From NCBI GenBank assembly GCA_003241685.1, contig QFPJ01000002.1, positions 1-64,000 on the forward strand: DNA of 64,000 bases. Direction: 5' to 3'. This DNA is from Sphingopyxis macrogoltabida. Its GTDB lineage: Bacteria; Pseudomonadota; Alphaproteobacteria; Sphingomonadales; Sphingomonadaceae. Position numbers and translations under genes: made by a program. This document shows, piece by piece, positions 34,182-42,248 of the stretch. Position 1 is the stretch's first letter. Each line of letters begins with the position of its first letter. Under the pieces are notes generated by a model, which worked only from the letters and a program-made list of their open reading frames with translations, was not told where the DNA came from and made no database searches.

Positions 34182-35491
34182 CCCGACTTGAGTTCGGCGT
34201 TCAGCCGCAGGCTCGCCCGCCAGAAGAAGAAGGCGGGGATCAGCCCCAGCCACGCCGCGCCATACAGGACATAGCGCACGCTTTCCTGTCCATAGGCTGG
34301 CGCAAGCGCGTCGGACAGCACCCCGAACAGGAAGGGGCCGAACCCCAGTCCGATCAGATTCTGTCCGAACAGCATGATCGACGCCGCGACCGCGCGCGCC
34401 TGCGGCCGGACCAGCCCCTGCACGCTGCCATAGGCGGGGCCATAATAGGCATTGTTGACGATGCTGGGCACGACGAGCAGCGCCATCGCGACCAGCCAAT
34501 GTTCCATATAGTAGCCAAGGAACAGCACCGGCGCGAAAATCGCCATGCCATAGGCGGGGAACGTCAGGATGTGCCGCTTGTCGCGGGCGCCATATTTGTC
34601 CGCTACCTTCCCGCCCAGCCAGGTGCCGACGGCCGCCGCCAGGCCCAGAACCACCGCCATTGCCAGCCCGGCCTCGGTCGTCGACAGGCCATGGCTGCGG
34701 ATGAAGAAGCTGATCGTCCACAGCGCCTTGCCATAGCCGAGGAAGGCCGTGACCGACGCCGCGATCAGAATGTAGACGAACGCGCGCGAGGCAAAGATTT
34801 CCCGCAGCGCCGCGCGCGTCGACAGTTGCGCGGGCGCCGTCGCGGCCACCGCTTCCGCAGGACGCATGTGACGCGGTTCGCGCAGCACCGCGAGGATGAC
34901 CAGCGCGAGCAGCAGTCCGGGAAGACCGACGAGCATCAGCGCGATGCGCCATCCGTACAGGTCGTTGACGATGCCGCCGATGACGAGGCCGAGCAGCGAG
35001 CCGATCGGGACGCCCATGCCGTAAAAGGCGATCGCCGAGGATCGCTTCTCGGGCTTGACGCTGTCGGTGATCAGCGAGTGCGCGGCGGGGGTGCAGCCGG
35101 CCTCGCCGATCCCGACGCCGATGCGGGCCAGCAGCAGCTGCGCGAAATTCTGCGCCAGACCGCATATCGCCGTCATGGCGGACCATATCGCCAGCGCGAC
35201 GGCGATCAGCCGGACGCGGTTCGTGCCGTCCTTGTCGGCATAGCGGGCGATCGGAATGCCGATCAGGGCGTAGAAGACGGCGAAGGCCGGACCGGCCAGC
35301 AACCCCAGCGCCGTATCGCTCAATCCCAGATCGGCCTTGATCGGTTCGGCAAGGATATTGACGATCTGCCGGTCGAGAAAATTGAAGATATAGACGATCA
35401 GCAGGACCCACAGCATCCGCCGCGTCTGTGCGGAGACGGCATCGGCGGACGGGGGCAGCGCGCCCTGCGGCACGGCGACTTTTTCGTTCAT
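34178..35491 (-). CDS. MFS transporter, spinster-like
   Basis: A 437-residue 12-helix carrier. The early sequence IVYIFNFLDRQIVNILAEPIKADLGLSDTALGLL, with FNFLDRQ in TM1, is typical of the spinster-like MFS group common in sphingomonads. Later landmarks are GIGEAGCTPAAHSLI in TM4 and FGQNLIGLGFGPFLFGVLSDAL near TM10. Substrate unknown; homologues often sit beside aromatic or xenobiotic degradation genes. About 295 bases without features follow before the next gene. Confidence 0.9.
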   Translation of the reverse strand: MNEKVAVPQGALPPSADAVSAQTRRMLWVLLIVYIFNFLDRQIVNILAEPIKADLGLSDTALGLLAGPAFAVFYALIGIPIARYADKDGTNRVRLIAVALAIWSAMTAICGLAQNFAQLLLARIGVGIGEAGCTPAAHSLITDSVKPEKRSSAIAFYGMGVPIGSLLGLVIGGIVNDLYGWRIALMLVGLPGLLLALVILAVLREPRHMRPAEAVAATAPAQLSTRAALREIFASRAFVYILIAASVTAFLGYGKALWTISFFIRSHGLSTTEAGLAMAVVLGLAAAVGTWLGGKVADKYGARDKRHILTFPAYGMAIFAPVLFLGYYMEHWLVAMALLVVPSIVNNAYYGPAYGSVQGLVRPQARAVAASIMLFGQNLIGLGFGPFLFGVLSDALAPAYGQESVRYVLYGAAWLGLIPAFFFWRASLRLNAELKSG

Positions 35492-35786
35492 TTATCTCTC
35501 TCCTGCCGTCATGGGGACAGATCGGAGCCGTGCTGTCAACGCCGGGGACCGCGCATCGCGAAAGCGCGCTTGCAATTGCCGCTACGGCTGCCGAGCCCGT
35601 GCGCCATGCAAAAAATTTTGCCGCTCGCCGCCCTTTCCTCGCATCGCCGGTCGCGGTCATACCGCCGCCGCTTCCCGATGTGGAGCGAAAGGATGTCACG
35701 ACGCTTCTGTCCGCCATGGCCGAAGGATGCGCCGACCCGTCGCGCGGCCGTGATGCCTTGAATCAGGTTGGACGAACCGCGCAGGC
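35492..35786. other. gap without recognised features
   Basis: About 295 bp upstream of the MFS start and downstream of the DUF2721 gene. I see no convincing gene, repeat or terminator. It presumably contains the MFS promoter. Confidence 0.4.
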
Positions 35787-36272
35787 TTACCGGCGGCGCC
35801 CCTGCCGCCTTTTCCAGCCCATCTCTTCCAGTTCCAGAAGCTCCATCGGCACATGAATGGTGCGGATGGCCAGGCGGACTTCGATCAGGAAAAGGACGAG
35901 GGAGGCGAGGAGCAGCAGCATGGCTGCGGCAAACACCCACGAGGCGGCGGAACCCAGGTTTATGCCGGTAAAGGCTTGCGCGAACAGCAGCGCAACGAGC
36001 AGGCACACCACGATGCCGCAGGCGACTGCGGCGCCGATCGAGCTGTTGATCACCTCGATCCGCCGGTCGACCATGCGCAATTCGGCGACGATGCGCTCAT
36101 GTTCCGGACCGTCGGTGTCGCTCCACTTTTCCATCAGCACGCGCGAGCGATCGACGACGCGGGCCAGCCGGCCCGTGAACACGTTGAGCAATGAACCCGT
36201 CGCGACCAGCAGGAACACCGGCGTGACCGACAGCTGGATCGTCTGCGCTATCGCGCCCGCGTCGCCAGGCAT
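35787..36272 (-). CDS. DUF2721 family membrane protein
   Basis: A 161-residue protein with three hydrophobic segments. The first is near the N-terminus (VTPVFLLVATGSLLNVF), then a charged stretch with LARVVDRSRVL and ELRMVDRRIEVINSSI, then two helices (AAVACGIVVCLLVALLFAQAF and SWVFAAAMLLLLASLVLFLIEV). This is the DUF2721 pattern; function unknown. Its ATG overlaps the stop of the aminotransferase gene by one base (TGATG), indicating coupled expression. Confidence 0.85.
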   Translation of the reverse strand: MPGDAGAIAQTIQLSVTPVFLLVATGSLLNVFTGRLARVVDRSRVLMEKWSDTDGPEHERIVAELRMVDRRIEVINSSIGAAVACGIVVCLLVALLFAQAFTGINLGSAASWVFAAAMLLLLASLVLFLIEVRLAIRTIHVPMELLELEEMGWKRRQGRRR

Positions 36273-37492
36273 CAGCCCCCGCCGCCGGCGGCGACCGATG
36301 GCGTGTTCACGCCGTGCATCTGGAGGAATTTTCGGACGTTGCGCGCCGCCTGGCGGATGCGCTGTTCGTTTTCGACCATCGCGATGCGGACATAGCCTTC
36401 ACCATCCTCGCCATAACCGACGCCCGGCGCCACCGCGACCTTGGCATGGGTCAAAAGCTGCTTGGAAAATTCCAGGCTGCCCATCTCCTTCAGCGCGGGC
36501 GGCAGCGGTGCCCAGGCGAACATCGACGCGGGCGGGCTGGGAATGTCCCAGCCGGCGCGGGCAAAGCTTTCGACCATCACGTCGCGGCGCTTCTGGTACA
36601 GCTCGCGGTTCTTGGCGACGATATCCTGCGGGCCGTTGAGCGCGGCGCAGGCCGCCGCCTGAATCGGCGTGAAGGCCCCGTAGTCGAGATAGGATTTGAC
36701 GCGGGTCATCGCCGCGATCAGCCGCTTGTTGCCGACCGCGAAACCCATGCGCCATCCCGCCATCGAATAGGTTTTCGACATGGAGGTGAATTCGATCGCG
36801 ACATCCTTCGCACCCGGCACCTGCAGGATCGAGGGGGTCGGATTGCCGTCGTAATAGAGTTCCGAATAGGCCAGGTCCGACAGAACCCAGACCTTGTTCT
36901 CCTTCGCCCAGGCGACGAGCCGTTCGTAGAAGGCCAGATCGACCGCCTCCGCCGTCGGGTTCGATGGATAGTTCACGACCAGGATCGACGGGCGCGGCAC
37001 GGTGAAGGCCATCGCGCGATCAAGCGCGCGCCAGTAATTCTCGTCGGGCGTCGTCGGCACGCTGCGAATCGTCGCCCCGGCGATGATGAAGCCAAAGGTG
37101 TGGATGGGGTAGCTGGGGTTCGGGGCCAGCACGACGTCGCCGGGTCCGGTGATCGCGGTCGCCAGACTCGCCAGCCCCTCCTTCGACCCCATCGTCACCA
37201 CGACCTCGCTTTCGGGGTCGAGTTCGACGTTGAAGCGCCGGGCGTAATAATTGGCCTGTGCGCGGCGGAGTCCCGGAATGCCCTTCGACTGCGAATAGCC
37301 GTGCGCATCGGGCTTCATCGCCACTTCGCACAATTTTTCGATCACATGGGCGGGCGGCGGCAGGTCGGGGTTGCCCATTCCCAGGTCGATGATGTCTTCG
37401 CCCGCGGCGCGGGCGGCCGCACGCATCGCATTCACTTCGGCGATGACATAGGGCGGCAGGCGCTTGATGCGATAGAATTCATCGTCGGACAT
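36272..37492 (-). CDS. AlaC-like alanine/LL-diaminopimelate-type aminotransferase
   Basis: A 406-residue class I PLP aminotransferase. Key elements are DLGMGNPDLPPP (about residue 36), NPSYPIHTFGF (about 125), VVNYPSNPTAEA (about 175), SDLAYSELYYDG (about 207) and the Schiff-base Lys in SMSKTYSMAGWRMGFAVG (about 240). The sequence resembles AlaC, a pyruvate-forming alanine transaminase, more than aspartate aminotransferase; LL-diaminopimelate aminotransferase is the usual alternative label. The C-terminus ends in Gly repeats. It is divergent from phaC. Confidence 0.88.
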   Translation of the reverse strand: MSDDEFYRIKRLPPYVIAEVNAMRAAARAAGEDIIDLGMGNPDLPPPAHVIEKLCEVAMKPDAHGYSQSKGIPGLRRAQANYYARRFNVELDPESEVVVTMGSKEGLASLATAITGPGDVVLAPNPSYPIHTFGFIIAGATIRSVPTTPDENYWRALDRAMAFTVPRPSILVVNYPSNPTAEAVDLAFYERLVAWAKENKVWVLSDLAYSELYYDGNPTPSILQVPGAKDVAIEFTSMSKTYSMAGWRMGFAVGNKRLIAAMTRVKSYLDYGAFTPIQAAACAALNGPQDIVAKNRELYQKRRDVMVESFARAGWDIPSPPASMFAWAPLPPALKEMGSLEFSKQLLTHAKVAVAPGVGYGEDGEGYVRIAMVENEQRIRQAARNVRKFLQMHGVNTPSVAAGGGG

Positions 37493-37567
37493 GGGAAACT
37501 AGAACAACTCCTCTTCGTTAGGGTGACAATGGGTGCGACAGGTCTCTCGCCAGCCGCAACCGGCCTT

Positions 37568-37584
37568 GTTATAGGCATTATAAC
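37568..37584. promoter_or_regulatory. palindrome in phaC upstream region
   Basis: GTTATA-GGCAT-TATAAC is a perfect inverted repeat ending 23 bases before the phaC ATG. TATAAC could also serve as a -10 element, so this may be an operator over the promoter. Confidence 0.35.
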
Positions 37585-37607
37585 GGCACTGACCAGCGGG
37601 AACGAGC

Positions 37608-39383
37608 ATGAGCGAAGCCGACGGGAGAGACACGAACGATACCGCCAGCCCCTTTGTGCCGGCGGCCGAGGATTTGCAGCATTGGGCGAGCGTGATGGGA
37701 CGCGCGCAGCAGATGATGCTGGAATTCGCGCTGGGCAAGGTCAATGACGGAAAACCGGCGGCGGCGGCGCTGTTCGATCCGGCGGGATGGATGAACAGTC
37801 CCGCCAGCCAGCAATGGGCCGACCAGACGGCGAAATTGTGGGAACAGGGGGTCAGTTTCTGGACCTCGCTGGCGACGCTGGGCCCATCCTTCACGCCGCT
37901 GACCGACGTCGCGGCAAAGGATCGGCGCTTTGCGGATGCCGAATGGACGGCGAACCCGGTCTTCGCGCTGATCCGCCAGACCTATGGATTGCTTTCCGAC
38001 CAGCTTTTGGAAACGACGCGGCAGCTGTCGGGTCTCGACCCCCACGCCCGCGCGAAGATGGAATTTGCGGCGAAGACGATGGCGGAGGCATTGTCGCCGA
38101 CCAACCTCGCGGTGACCAACCCCGAAGTGATCAAGCGCGCGGTCGAGACGCGCGGCGAAAGCTTGCTCAAGGGATTGCAGCACATGCTCGCCGATCTGTC
38201 GCGCGGGCAGCTGAGCCATGTCGATCCCGACGCGTTCGAGGTCGGCGTCAATATCGCCACGACGCCCGGCAAGGTCGTTCACGAAACCGACCTCTATCAG
38301 CTCATCCAATATAGCCCGACGACGAAGGACGTGATCGCCGTTCCGCTCGTCATCTTTCCGCCTTGGATCAACCGCTTCTACATCCTCGACCTCAACCCGG
38401 CGAAAAGCTTCGTCAAATGGGCGGTCGATCAGGGGATCAGCGTGTTCATGGTGTCGTGGAAGTCGGCAGACGCGTCGATGGCGGACATTGTGTGGGACGA
38501 TTATGTCGCGGCGCAGGTCGATGCGATCGACACGGTGCGCGCCGCGCTGGACGTCCCCGCGGTCCACACGATCGGCTATTGCGTTGCGGGCACGACGCTC
38601 GCCGCGACGCTGGCGATGCTGGCGGCAAAGGGCGACGCGGACAAGGTGAAGTCCGTCACCTTCTTCACCGCACAGGTCGATTTCGAACTGGCGGGCGACC
38701 TCAAGCTGTTCGTCGATGAATCCTACCTCGCGCTGCTGCAGCAGCTCGCGGCGCAGGGCTATCTCGACGGGCGCTACATGGCCGCGACCTTCAATGCGCT
38801 GCGCGGGCGCGACCTGATCTGGAATTATGTCGTCAGCAATTATCTGCTCGGCAACGACTATCCGCCGTTCGACCTGCTCTACTGGAACGGCGACACGACC
38901 AACCTGCCCGCCAAATGGCACCGGCAATATCTGGTCGACCTCTATCGCGACAACCGGCTGGTCATTCCCAACAGCCTGTCGGTGGGCGGCACGCCGATCG
39001 ACCTCAAGAAAATCCGCACGCCCGCCTATATCCAGGCGGGGCGCGAGGATCATATCGCCCCGCTCGCCAGCGTGTGGCGGCTGATGGATCATCTGTCGGG
39101 GCCGAAGACCTTTCTGCTGGCGGGGTCGGGGCATATCGCGGGCGTCGTCAACCCGCCCGCGGCGGGCAAATATCAATATTGGACCGGCGACAATGACGCC
39201 GCGACGCTCGCCGCCTTCGAGGCAAGCGCGCAGGAGACGAAGGGCAGCTGGTGGCCGCACTGGGCCGACTGGATCGAGCGGCAGGACGGCGAACGCGTCC
39301 CGGCAAAGGGCGCGCGCATTCCCGGCAAGGGGCCCAGAAAGGCGATCGAGGATGCCCCCGGTCGCTATGTCAAACAGCGGTAA
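37608..39383 (+). CDS. phaC: class I polyhydroxyalkanoate synthase
   Basis: A 591-residue PhaC polymerising (R)-3-hydroxyacyl-CoA into PHA at the granule surface. It has the PhaC N-terminal domain, then the alpha/beta hydrolase core. The lipase-box nucleophile is Cys in GYCVAGTTLA (about residue 325), preceded by FMVSWKSADAS. The catalytic Asp is in AGREDHIAP and the His in GSGHIAGVVNPP. Length fits class I. No phaA/phaB or regulator is nearby. A phasin gene follows after 123 bases with its own operators. Confidence 0.95.
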   Translation: MSEADGRDTNDTASPFVPAAEDLQHWASVMGRAQQMMLEFALGKVNDGKPAAAALFDPAGWMNSPASQQWADQTAKLWEQGVSFWTSLATLGPSFTPLTDVAAKDRRFADAEWTANPVFALIRQTYGLLSDQLLETTRQLSGLDPHARAKMEFAAKTMAEALSPTNLAVTNPEVIKRAVETRGESLLKGLQHMLADLSRGQLSHVDPDAFEVGVNIATTPGKVVHETDLYQLIQYSPTTKDVIAVPLVIFPPWINRFYILDLNPAKSFVKWAVDQGISVFMVSWKSADASMADIVWDDYVAAQVDAIDTVRAALDVPAVHTIGYCVAGTTLAATLAMLAAKGDADKVKSVTFFTAQVDFELAGDLKLFVDESYLALLQQLAAQGYLDGRYMAATFNALRGRDLIWNYVVSNYLLGNDYPPFDLLYWNGDTTNLPAKWHRQYLVDLYRDNRLVIPNSLSVGGTPIDLKKIRTPAYIQAGREDHIAPLASVWRLMDHLSGPKTFLLAGSGHIAGVVNPPAAGKYQYWTGDNDAATLAAFEASAQETKGSWWPHWADWIERQDGERVPAKGARIPGKGPRKAIEDAPGRYVKQR

Positions 39384-39423
39384 TATCGGGCGTTTATAAA
39401 GGCCAAGGCGACCGACGGCACGA

Positions 39424-39446
39424 TTTTTTGTGCACTGCACAAAAAA
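39424..39446. promoter_or_regulatory. PhaR-type operator 1 (23-bp perfect palindrome)
   Basis: Six T, GTGCACTGCAC, six A: a perfect odd-centred palindrome around 39435. The TGCACTGCA core matches the TGC-rich sites bound by the PHA-sensing repressor PhaR in Paracoccus and rhizobia. The flanking T and A runs could also make it a phaC terminator. Confidence 0.6.
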
Positions 39447-39451
39447 TACCC

Positions 39452-39478
39452 TTGAAATGATCGGCCCGCTCCTATATT
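39452..39478 (+). promoter_or_regulatory. candidate phasin promoter
   Basis: TTGAAA and TATATT separated by 15 bases lie between the two operator-like palindromes. The second operator overlaps the end of the -10 box. The spacing is short, so the exact boxes are tentative. Confidence 0.4.
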
Positions 39479-39491
39479 GTGCACTGCAACA
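39477..39491. promoter_or_regulatory. PhaR-type operator 2
   Basis: TTGTGCACTGCAACA repeats the core of operator 1, with centres 49 bp apart. It overlaps the putative -10 box and precedes the phasin AAAGGAG Shine-Dalgarno. This placement suits repression that is relieved when PhaR binds PHA. Confidence 0.6.
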
Positions 39492-39506
39492 TAAAGGAGT
39501 TCCCAC

Positions 39507-40256
39507 ATGGCTACCAAGATGGATAGTGCCGAAAAGGCTTTCGAAGCCGCGACGCTGGAAACCGCCGCCAAGCCGGTGGCTGCTCCTGCCGTGCCGGCCC
39601 CGGCTGCGACGCCCGCCGCGGCGACCGCCGCTCCGGCGCCCGTGAAGACCAAGACCGTGAAGGCGAAGGCCAAGCCGGTCCAAAAGAAGGCCGCAAAGCC
39701 GGCCACCAAAAAGGCCGCTCCCAAGAAGGCGGCTGCAAAGACCATTGCCCCCAAGCCCGCGAAAGCCGCGCCGAAACCGGCCGCCCTCGCCACCAAAGGA
39801 TTGAAGACCATGAACGACACCGTCAAAAAGTTCGCCGAAGACGCCAAGACCCGCGCCGAAACGCTGACCGCCGATTTCAACGAAAAGGCCAAGGAAGCGA
39901 TGGCGAAGACCAGCAAGTTCGCCGAGGAAGCCGTCGAGTTCAACAAGGCGAACATCGAAGCCCTGGTCGAATCGGGCAAGATCGCGGCCAAGGGCGCCGA
40001 AACGCTCGGCCAGGAAGGCGTCGCCTTCGCTCGCAAGAGCTTTGAAGACACGACCGCCGCGCTGAAGGGCTACACCGCCGTCAAGACGCCGGCCGATTTC
40101 TTCAAGCTCTATGCCGAAAACAGCAAGAAGGCGTTCGACGCCGCCGTGGCCCAGACCTCGAAGACCAGCGAACTGGTCGTCAAGCTGACGAACGACAGCT
40201 TCGCACCGATTTCGAACCGCGTTTCGGTCATCACGTCGAAGATGAAGGCCGCCTGA
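39507..40256 (+). CDS. phasin with histone H1-like N-terminal tail
   Basis: A 249-residue granule-associated protein. The C-terminal 150 residues are a helical phasin domain ([19 protein letters not shown]..., [52 protein letters not shown]). The N-terminal 100 residues are low-complexity Ala/Pro/Lys with [22 protein letters not shown] repeats, like DNA-binding tails in PhaF and H1-type proteins. Phasins coat PHA granules and stabilise their surface. The start is fixed by AAAGGAG and the operator layout. A TTCG-loop hairpin follows downstream. Confidence 0.9.
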   Translation: MATKMDSAEKAFEAATLETAAKPVAAPAVPAPAATPAAATAAPAPVKTKTVKAKAKPVQKKAAKPATKKAAPKKAAAKTIAPKPAKAAPKPAALATKGLKTMNDTVKKFAEDAKTRAETLTADFNEKAKEAMAKTSKFAEEAVEFNKANIEALVESGKIAAKGAETLGQEGVAFARKSFEDTTAALKGYTAVKTPADFFKLYAENSKKAFDAAVAQTSKTSELVVKLTNDSFAPISNRVSVITSKMKAA

Positions 40257-40323
40257 GCACCCTTCTCTTCCCTGTTGGCGCGGGCCACTCTCTCCTCCTC
40301 TCCGCGTCCGCGCCGACACCAAC

Positions 40324-40360
40324 AAGACCGCTCGTTTCCTTCGGGAAGCGGGCGGTTCTT
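40324..40360 (+). terminator. TTCG-tetraloop hairpin after the phasin gene
   Basis: AAGACCGC and CG-TTTCC pair with GGAAGCG and GCGGTTCTT around a TTCG loop. The hairpin then runs into TTCTTGCATT. It is a plausible intrinsic terminator for the phasin transcript. Confidence 0.6.
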
Positions 40361-40497
40361 GCATTCGGGCCGGTCGTCGTGCGGCCGATCCACGGAAAAG
40401 GCAGTTAATGCACGCTCGCCCTCTTGCGATTCCGCTGTGCCTTGCGATATTCTCTCCCATGATGTTTCCCGCTTCGATCCCCCTTCTGGTCCGCGCC

Positions 40498-40824
40498 ATG
40501 GCGGACAAGGACGACGATGTGTCCGGAACCCCCGGCGTCGGCATCGCGACGCGGACGCGCGCGAAGCCGAAAAAGCCGTCGATGTACAAGGTGCTGCTGC
40601 TCAACGACGATTATACGCCGATGGAATTCGTCGTCATGGTGCTGCAGCGTTTCTTCAACATGGATATCGAACAGGCGACGCAGGTGATGCTGCACGTCCA
40701 TCAACAGGGCGTCGGCGTGTGCGGCGTGTTCAGCTATGAAGTCGCCGAGACCAAGGTAAATCAGGTGATGGACGCCGCGCGGCAGAATCAGCATCCGCTG
40801 CAATGCACGCTGGAAAAGGCCTGA
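40498..40824 (+). CDS. clpS: ATP-dependent Clp protease adaptor ClpS
   Basis: A 108-residue ClpS, which delivers N-degron substrates to ClpA(P). The flexible N-terminus ([12 protein letters not shown]) leads into [20 protein letters not shown] with the [10 protein letters not shown] hydrophobic-pocket motif. This is followed by [28 protein letters not shown] and a C-terminal [10 protein letters not shown]. Several in-frame ATGs lie upstream; the chosen one gives the usual length. It abuts the HxlR gene end to end. Confidence 0.93.
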   Translation: MADKDDDVSGTPGVGIATRTRAKPKKPSMYKVLLLNDDYTPMEFVVMVLQRFFNMDIEQATQVMLHVHQQGVGVCGVFSYEVAETKVNQVMDAARQNQHPLQCTLEKA

Positions 40825-41316
40825 TCAGCCGCCGCGCGCCACCTGTTCGGCCCTGAGCGCCGGGGACGGTTCGCCCTTCAAATCGCCATAGCCAAGCCGC
40901 TCGCCGCAGCCCGGACACAGGATGGCGGTTCCGACGTCGCTGCCACAGGCACGGTGGACGTAACGCATCGCCGGCCCGCCGCCCGTCTCGCCCTCCCGAT
41001 AGGCCCAGCGTTCGGCCCATCCGCGCATCGCATAGAGTATGTCGAACAGATCCTTGCCCTTCGCGGTCAGCCGATATTCGTGGCGCGGCGGGCGTTGCTG
41101 ATAGGGCCGGCGCTCGACCACCCCTTCCCGTTCCAGCAGCTTCAACCGGGCCGACACCAGTTGCGGCCCCAGTCCGGTGTTCGCCGCGATTGCCTCGAAT
41201 CGCCGCCGCCCGAAGAACAGGTCGCGCAAGATCAGCAGCACCGCCCGGTCACCCAGCAATTCGGCGGACCGCCCGACGGGGCAGACTGTATCCGACAGGT
41301 CCGCGCGTCTGGGCAT
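40825..41316 (-). CDS. HxlR family winged-helix transcriptional regulator
   Basis: A 163-residue regulator with the HxlR signature: Cys-containing CPVGRSAELLGDRAVLLILRDLFFGRRRFEAIAANTGLGPQLVSARLKLLEREGVVERRPY (about residues 13-72), then HEYRLTAKGKDLFDIL. The C-terminus adds HRACGSDVG and ILCPGCGERLGYGDL, a possible zinc ribbon or redox Cys pair beyond the minimal domain. It lies divergent from an SDR/isomerase pair, whose promoter holds two palindromes, so it probably controls them and itself. The start at 41316 follows family length; codons upstream lie in a repeat. Confidence 0.87.
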   Translation of the reverse strand: MPRRADLSDTVCPVGRSAELLGDRAVLLILRDLFFGRRRFEAIAANTGLGPQLVSARLKLLEREGVVERRPYQQRPPRHEYRLTAKGKDLFDILYAMRGWAERWAYREGETGGGPAMRYVHRACGSDVGTAILCPGCGERLGYGDLKGEPSPALRAEQVARGG

Positions 41317-41331
41317 GATGACTGTCCTGCG

Positions 41332-41405
41332 GTCATTGCGAGCGCAGCCAGGCAATCCAGGGCCGCGTAGACCGCTCCGGATTGCCTGGCTGCGCTCGCA
41401 ATGAC
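41332..41405. repeat. family A inverted repeat, perfect 27-bp arms
   Basis: Arms at 41332-41358 and 41379-41405 are exact reverse complements over 27 bases (outer end GTCATTGCGAGCGCAGCC, inner end CAATCC) around a 20-bp centre. This is a pristine copy of the GTCATTGCGAGC-type intergenic repeat, placed between the HxlR start and the divergent promoter. Confidence 0.85.
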
Positions 41406-41443
41406 GAGACGATGGTCGACAGCACCATGCCCTTTCGCGAACC

Positions 41444-41476
41444 GTGACAAATTGCTTGTCACTATGATTATCATAG
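41444..41476. promoter_or_regulatory. two operator palindromes at the SDR promoter
   Basis: GTGACAA-ATTGC-TTGTCAC (41444-41462) is a perfect 7-bp inverted repeat. It is followed directly by CTATGAT-T-ATCATAG (41462-41476), also perfect. A likely -35 (TTGTCA, 41456-41461) and -10 (TACTAT, 41478-41483), 16 bp apart, are embedded here, so a bound regulator would block polymerase. The HxlR protein encoded alongside is the natural candidate. Confidence 0.6.
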
Positions 41477-41507
41477 CTACTATCCGGCGCCAAGAGGAGA
41501 GTCGCCG

Positions 41508-42248
41508 ATGCCCGAGCCCGTCCCATCCGCCGCCGTCATCATCGGCGCCGGCGACGCCACCGGCGGCGCGATCGCGCGGGCTTTCGCCGCCGAGGGCCTG
41601 ACCGCCTGCGTCAACCGCCGCGCCCGCAACGCCGACGCGCTGGAGGCGCTGGCGGCGTCGATCCGGGACGAGGGCCATGACGCGCGCGCCTTTCCCGGCG
41701 ACGCCCGCGTCGAAGAGGAGATGATCGCGTTGTTCGACCAGGTGGAGGCCGAGGTCGGCCCGGTCGATGTCGCGGTGTTCAACATCGGCGCCAATGTGAA
41801 CTTCCCGATCACGGACACCACTACGCGCGTTTATACCAAGGTCTGGGAAATGGCCTGCCTCGGCGGCTTCCTGATGGGCCGCGAGGCGGCGAAGCGCATG
41901 ATTCCGCGCGGCCGCGGCACCATTTTGTTCACCGGCGCGACCGCCAGCCTGCGCGGGGGTGCCGGCTTCTCCGCCTTTTCGGGGGCGAAGGCGGCGCTCA
42001 GGATGCTCGCCCAGTCGATGGCGCGCGAACTGGGGCCGCAGGGCATCCATGTCGCGCATGTCGTCATCGACGGGGCGATCGACACCGATTTCATCCGAGG
42101 CCGCCACCCGGATTTCGACAAGGCGAAGGCGCAGGATCTGATCCTCGATCCCCAGGCCATCGCGGCAAATTATGTCATGCTCCACCGCCAGCCGAAAAGC
42201 GCATGGACCCACGAACTCGACCTTCGCCCATGGGGAGAAAAATGGTGA
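41508..42248 (+). CDS. SDR family oxidoreductase
   Basis: A 246-residue short-chain dehydrogenase-like protein. It has a Rossmann start VIIGAGDATGGAIARAF and NIGAN after strand 4. Where classical SDRs have YxxxK, this one reads FSAFSGAKAAL, so the catalytic Tyr appears replaced by Phe while Lys is kept. That suggests altered or absent classical activity. AGAGGAGA upstream supports the start. It overlaps the following isomerase gene by seven bases and is presumably controlled by the divergent HxlR regulator. Confidence 0.85.
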   Translation: MPEPVPSAAVIIGAGDATGGAIARAFAAEGLTACVNRRARNADALEALAASIRDEGHDARAFPGDARVEEEMIALFDQVEAEVGPVDVAVFNIGANVNFPITDTTTRVYTKVWEMACLGGFLMGREAAKRMIPRGRGTILFTGATASLRGGAGFSAFSGAKAALRMLAQSMARELGPQGIHVAHVVIDGAIDTDFIRGRHPDFDKAKAQDLILDPQAIAANYVMLHRQPKSAWTHELDLRPWGEKW

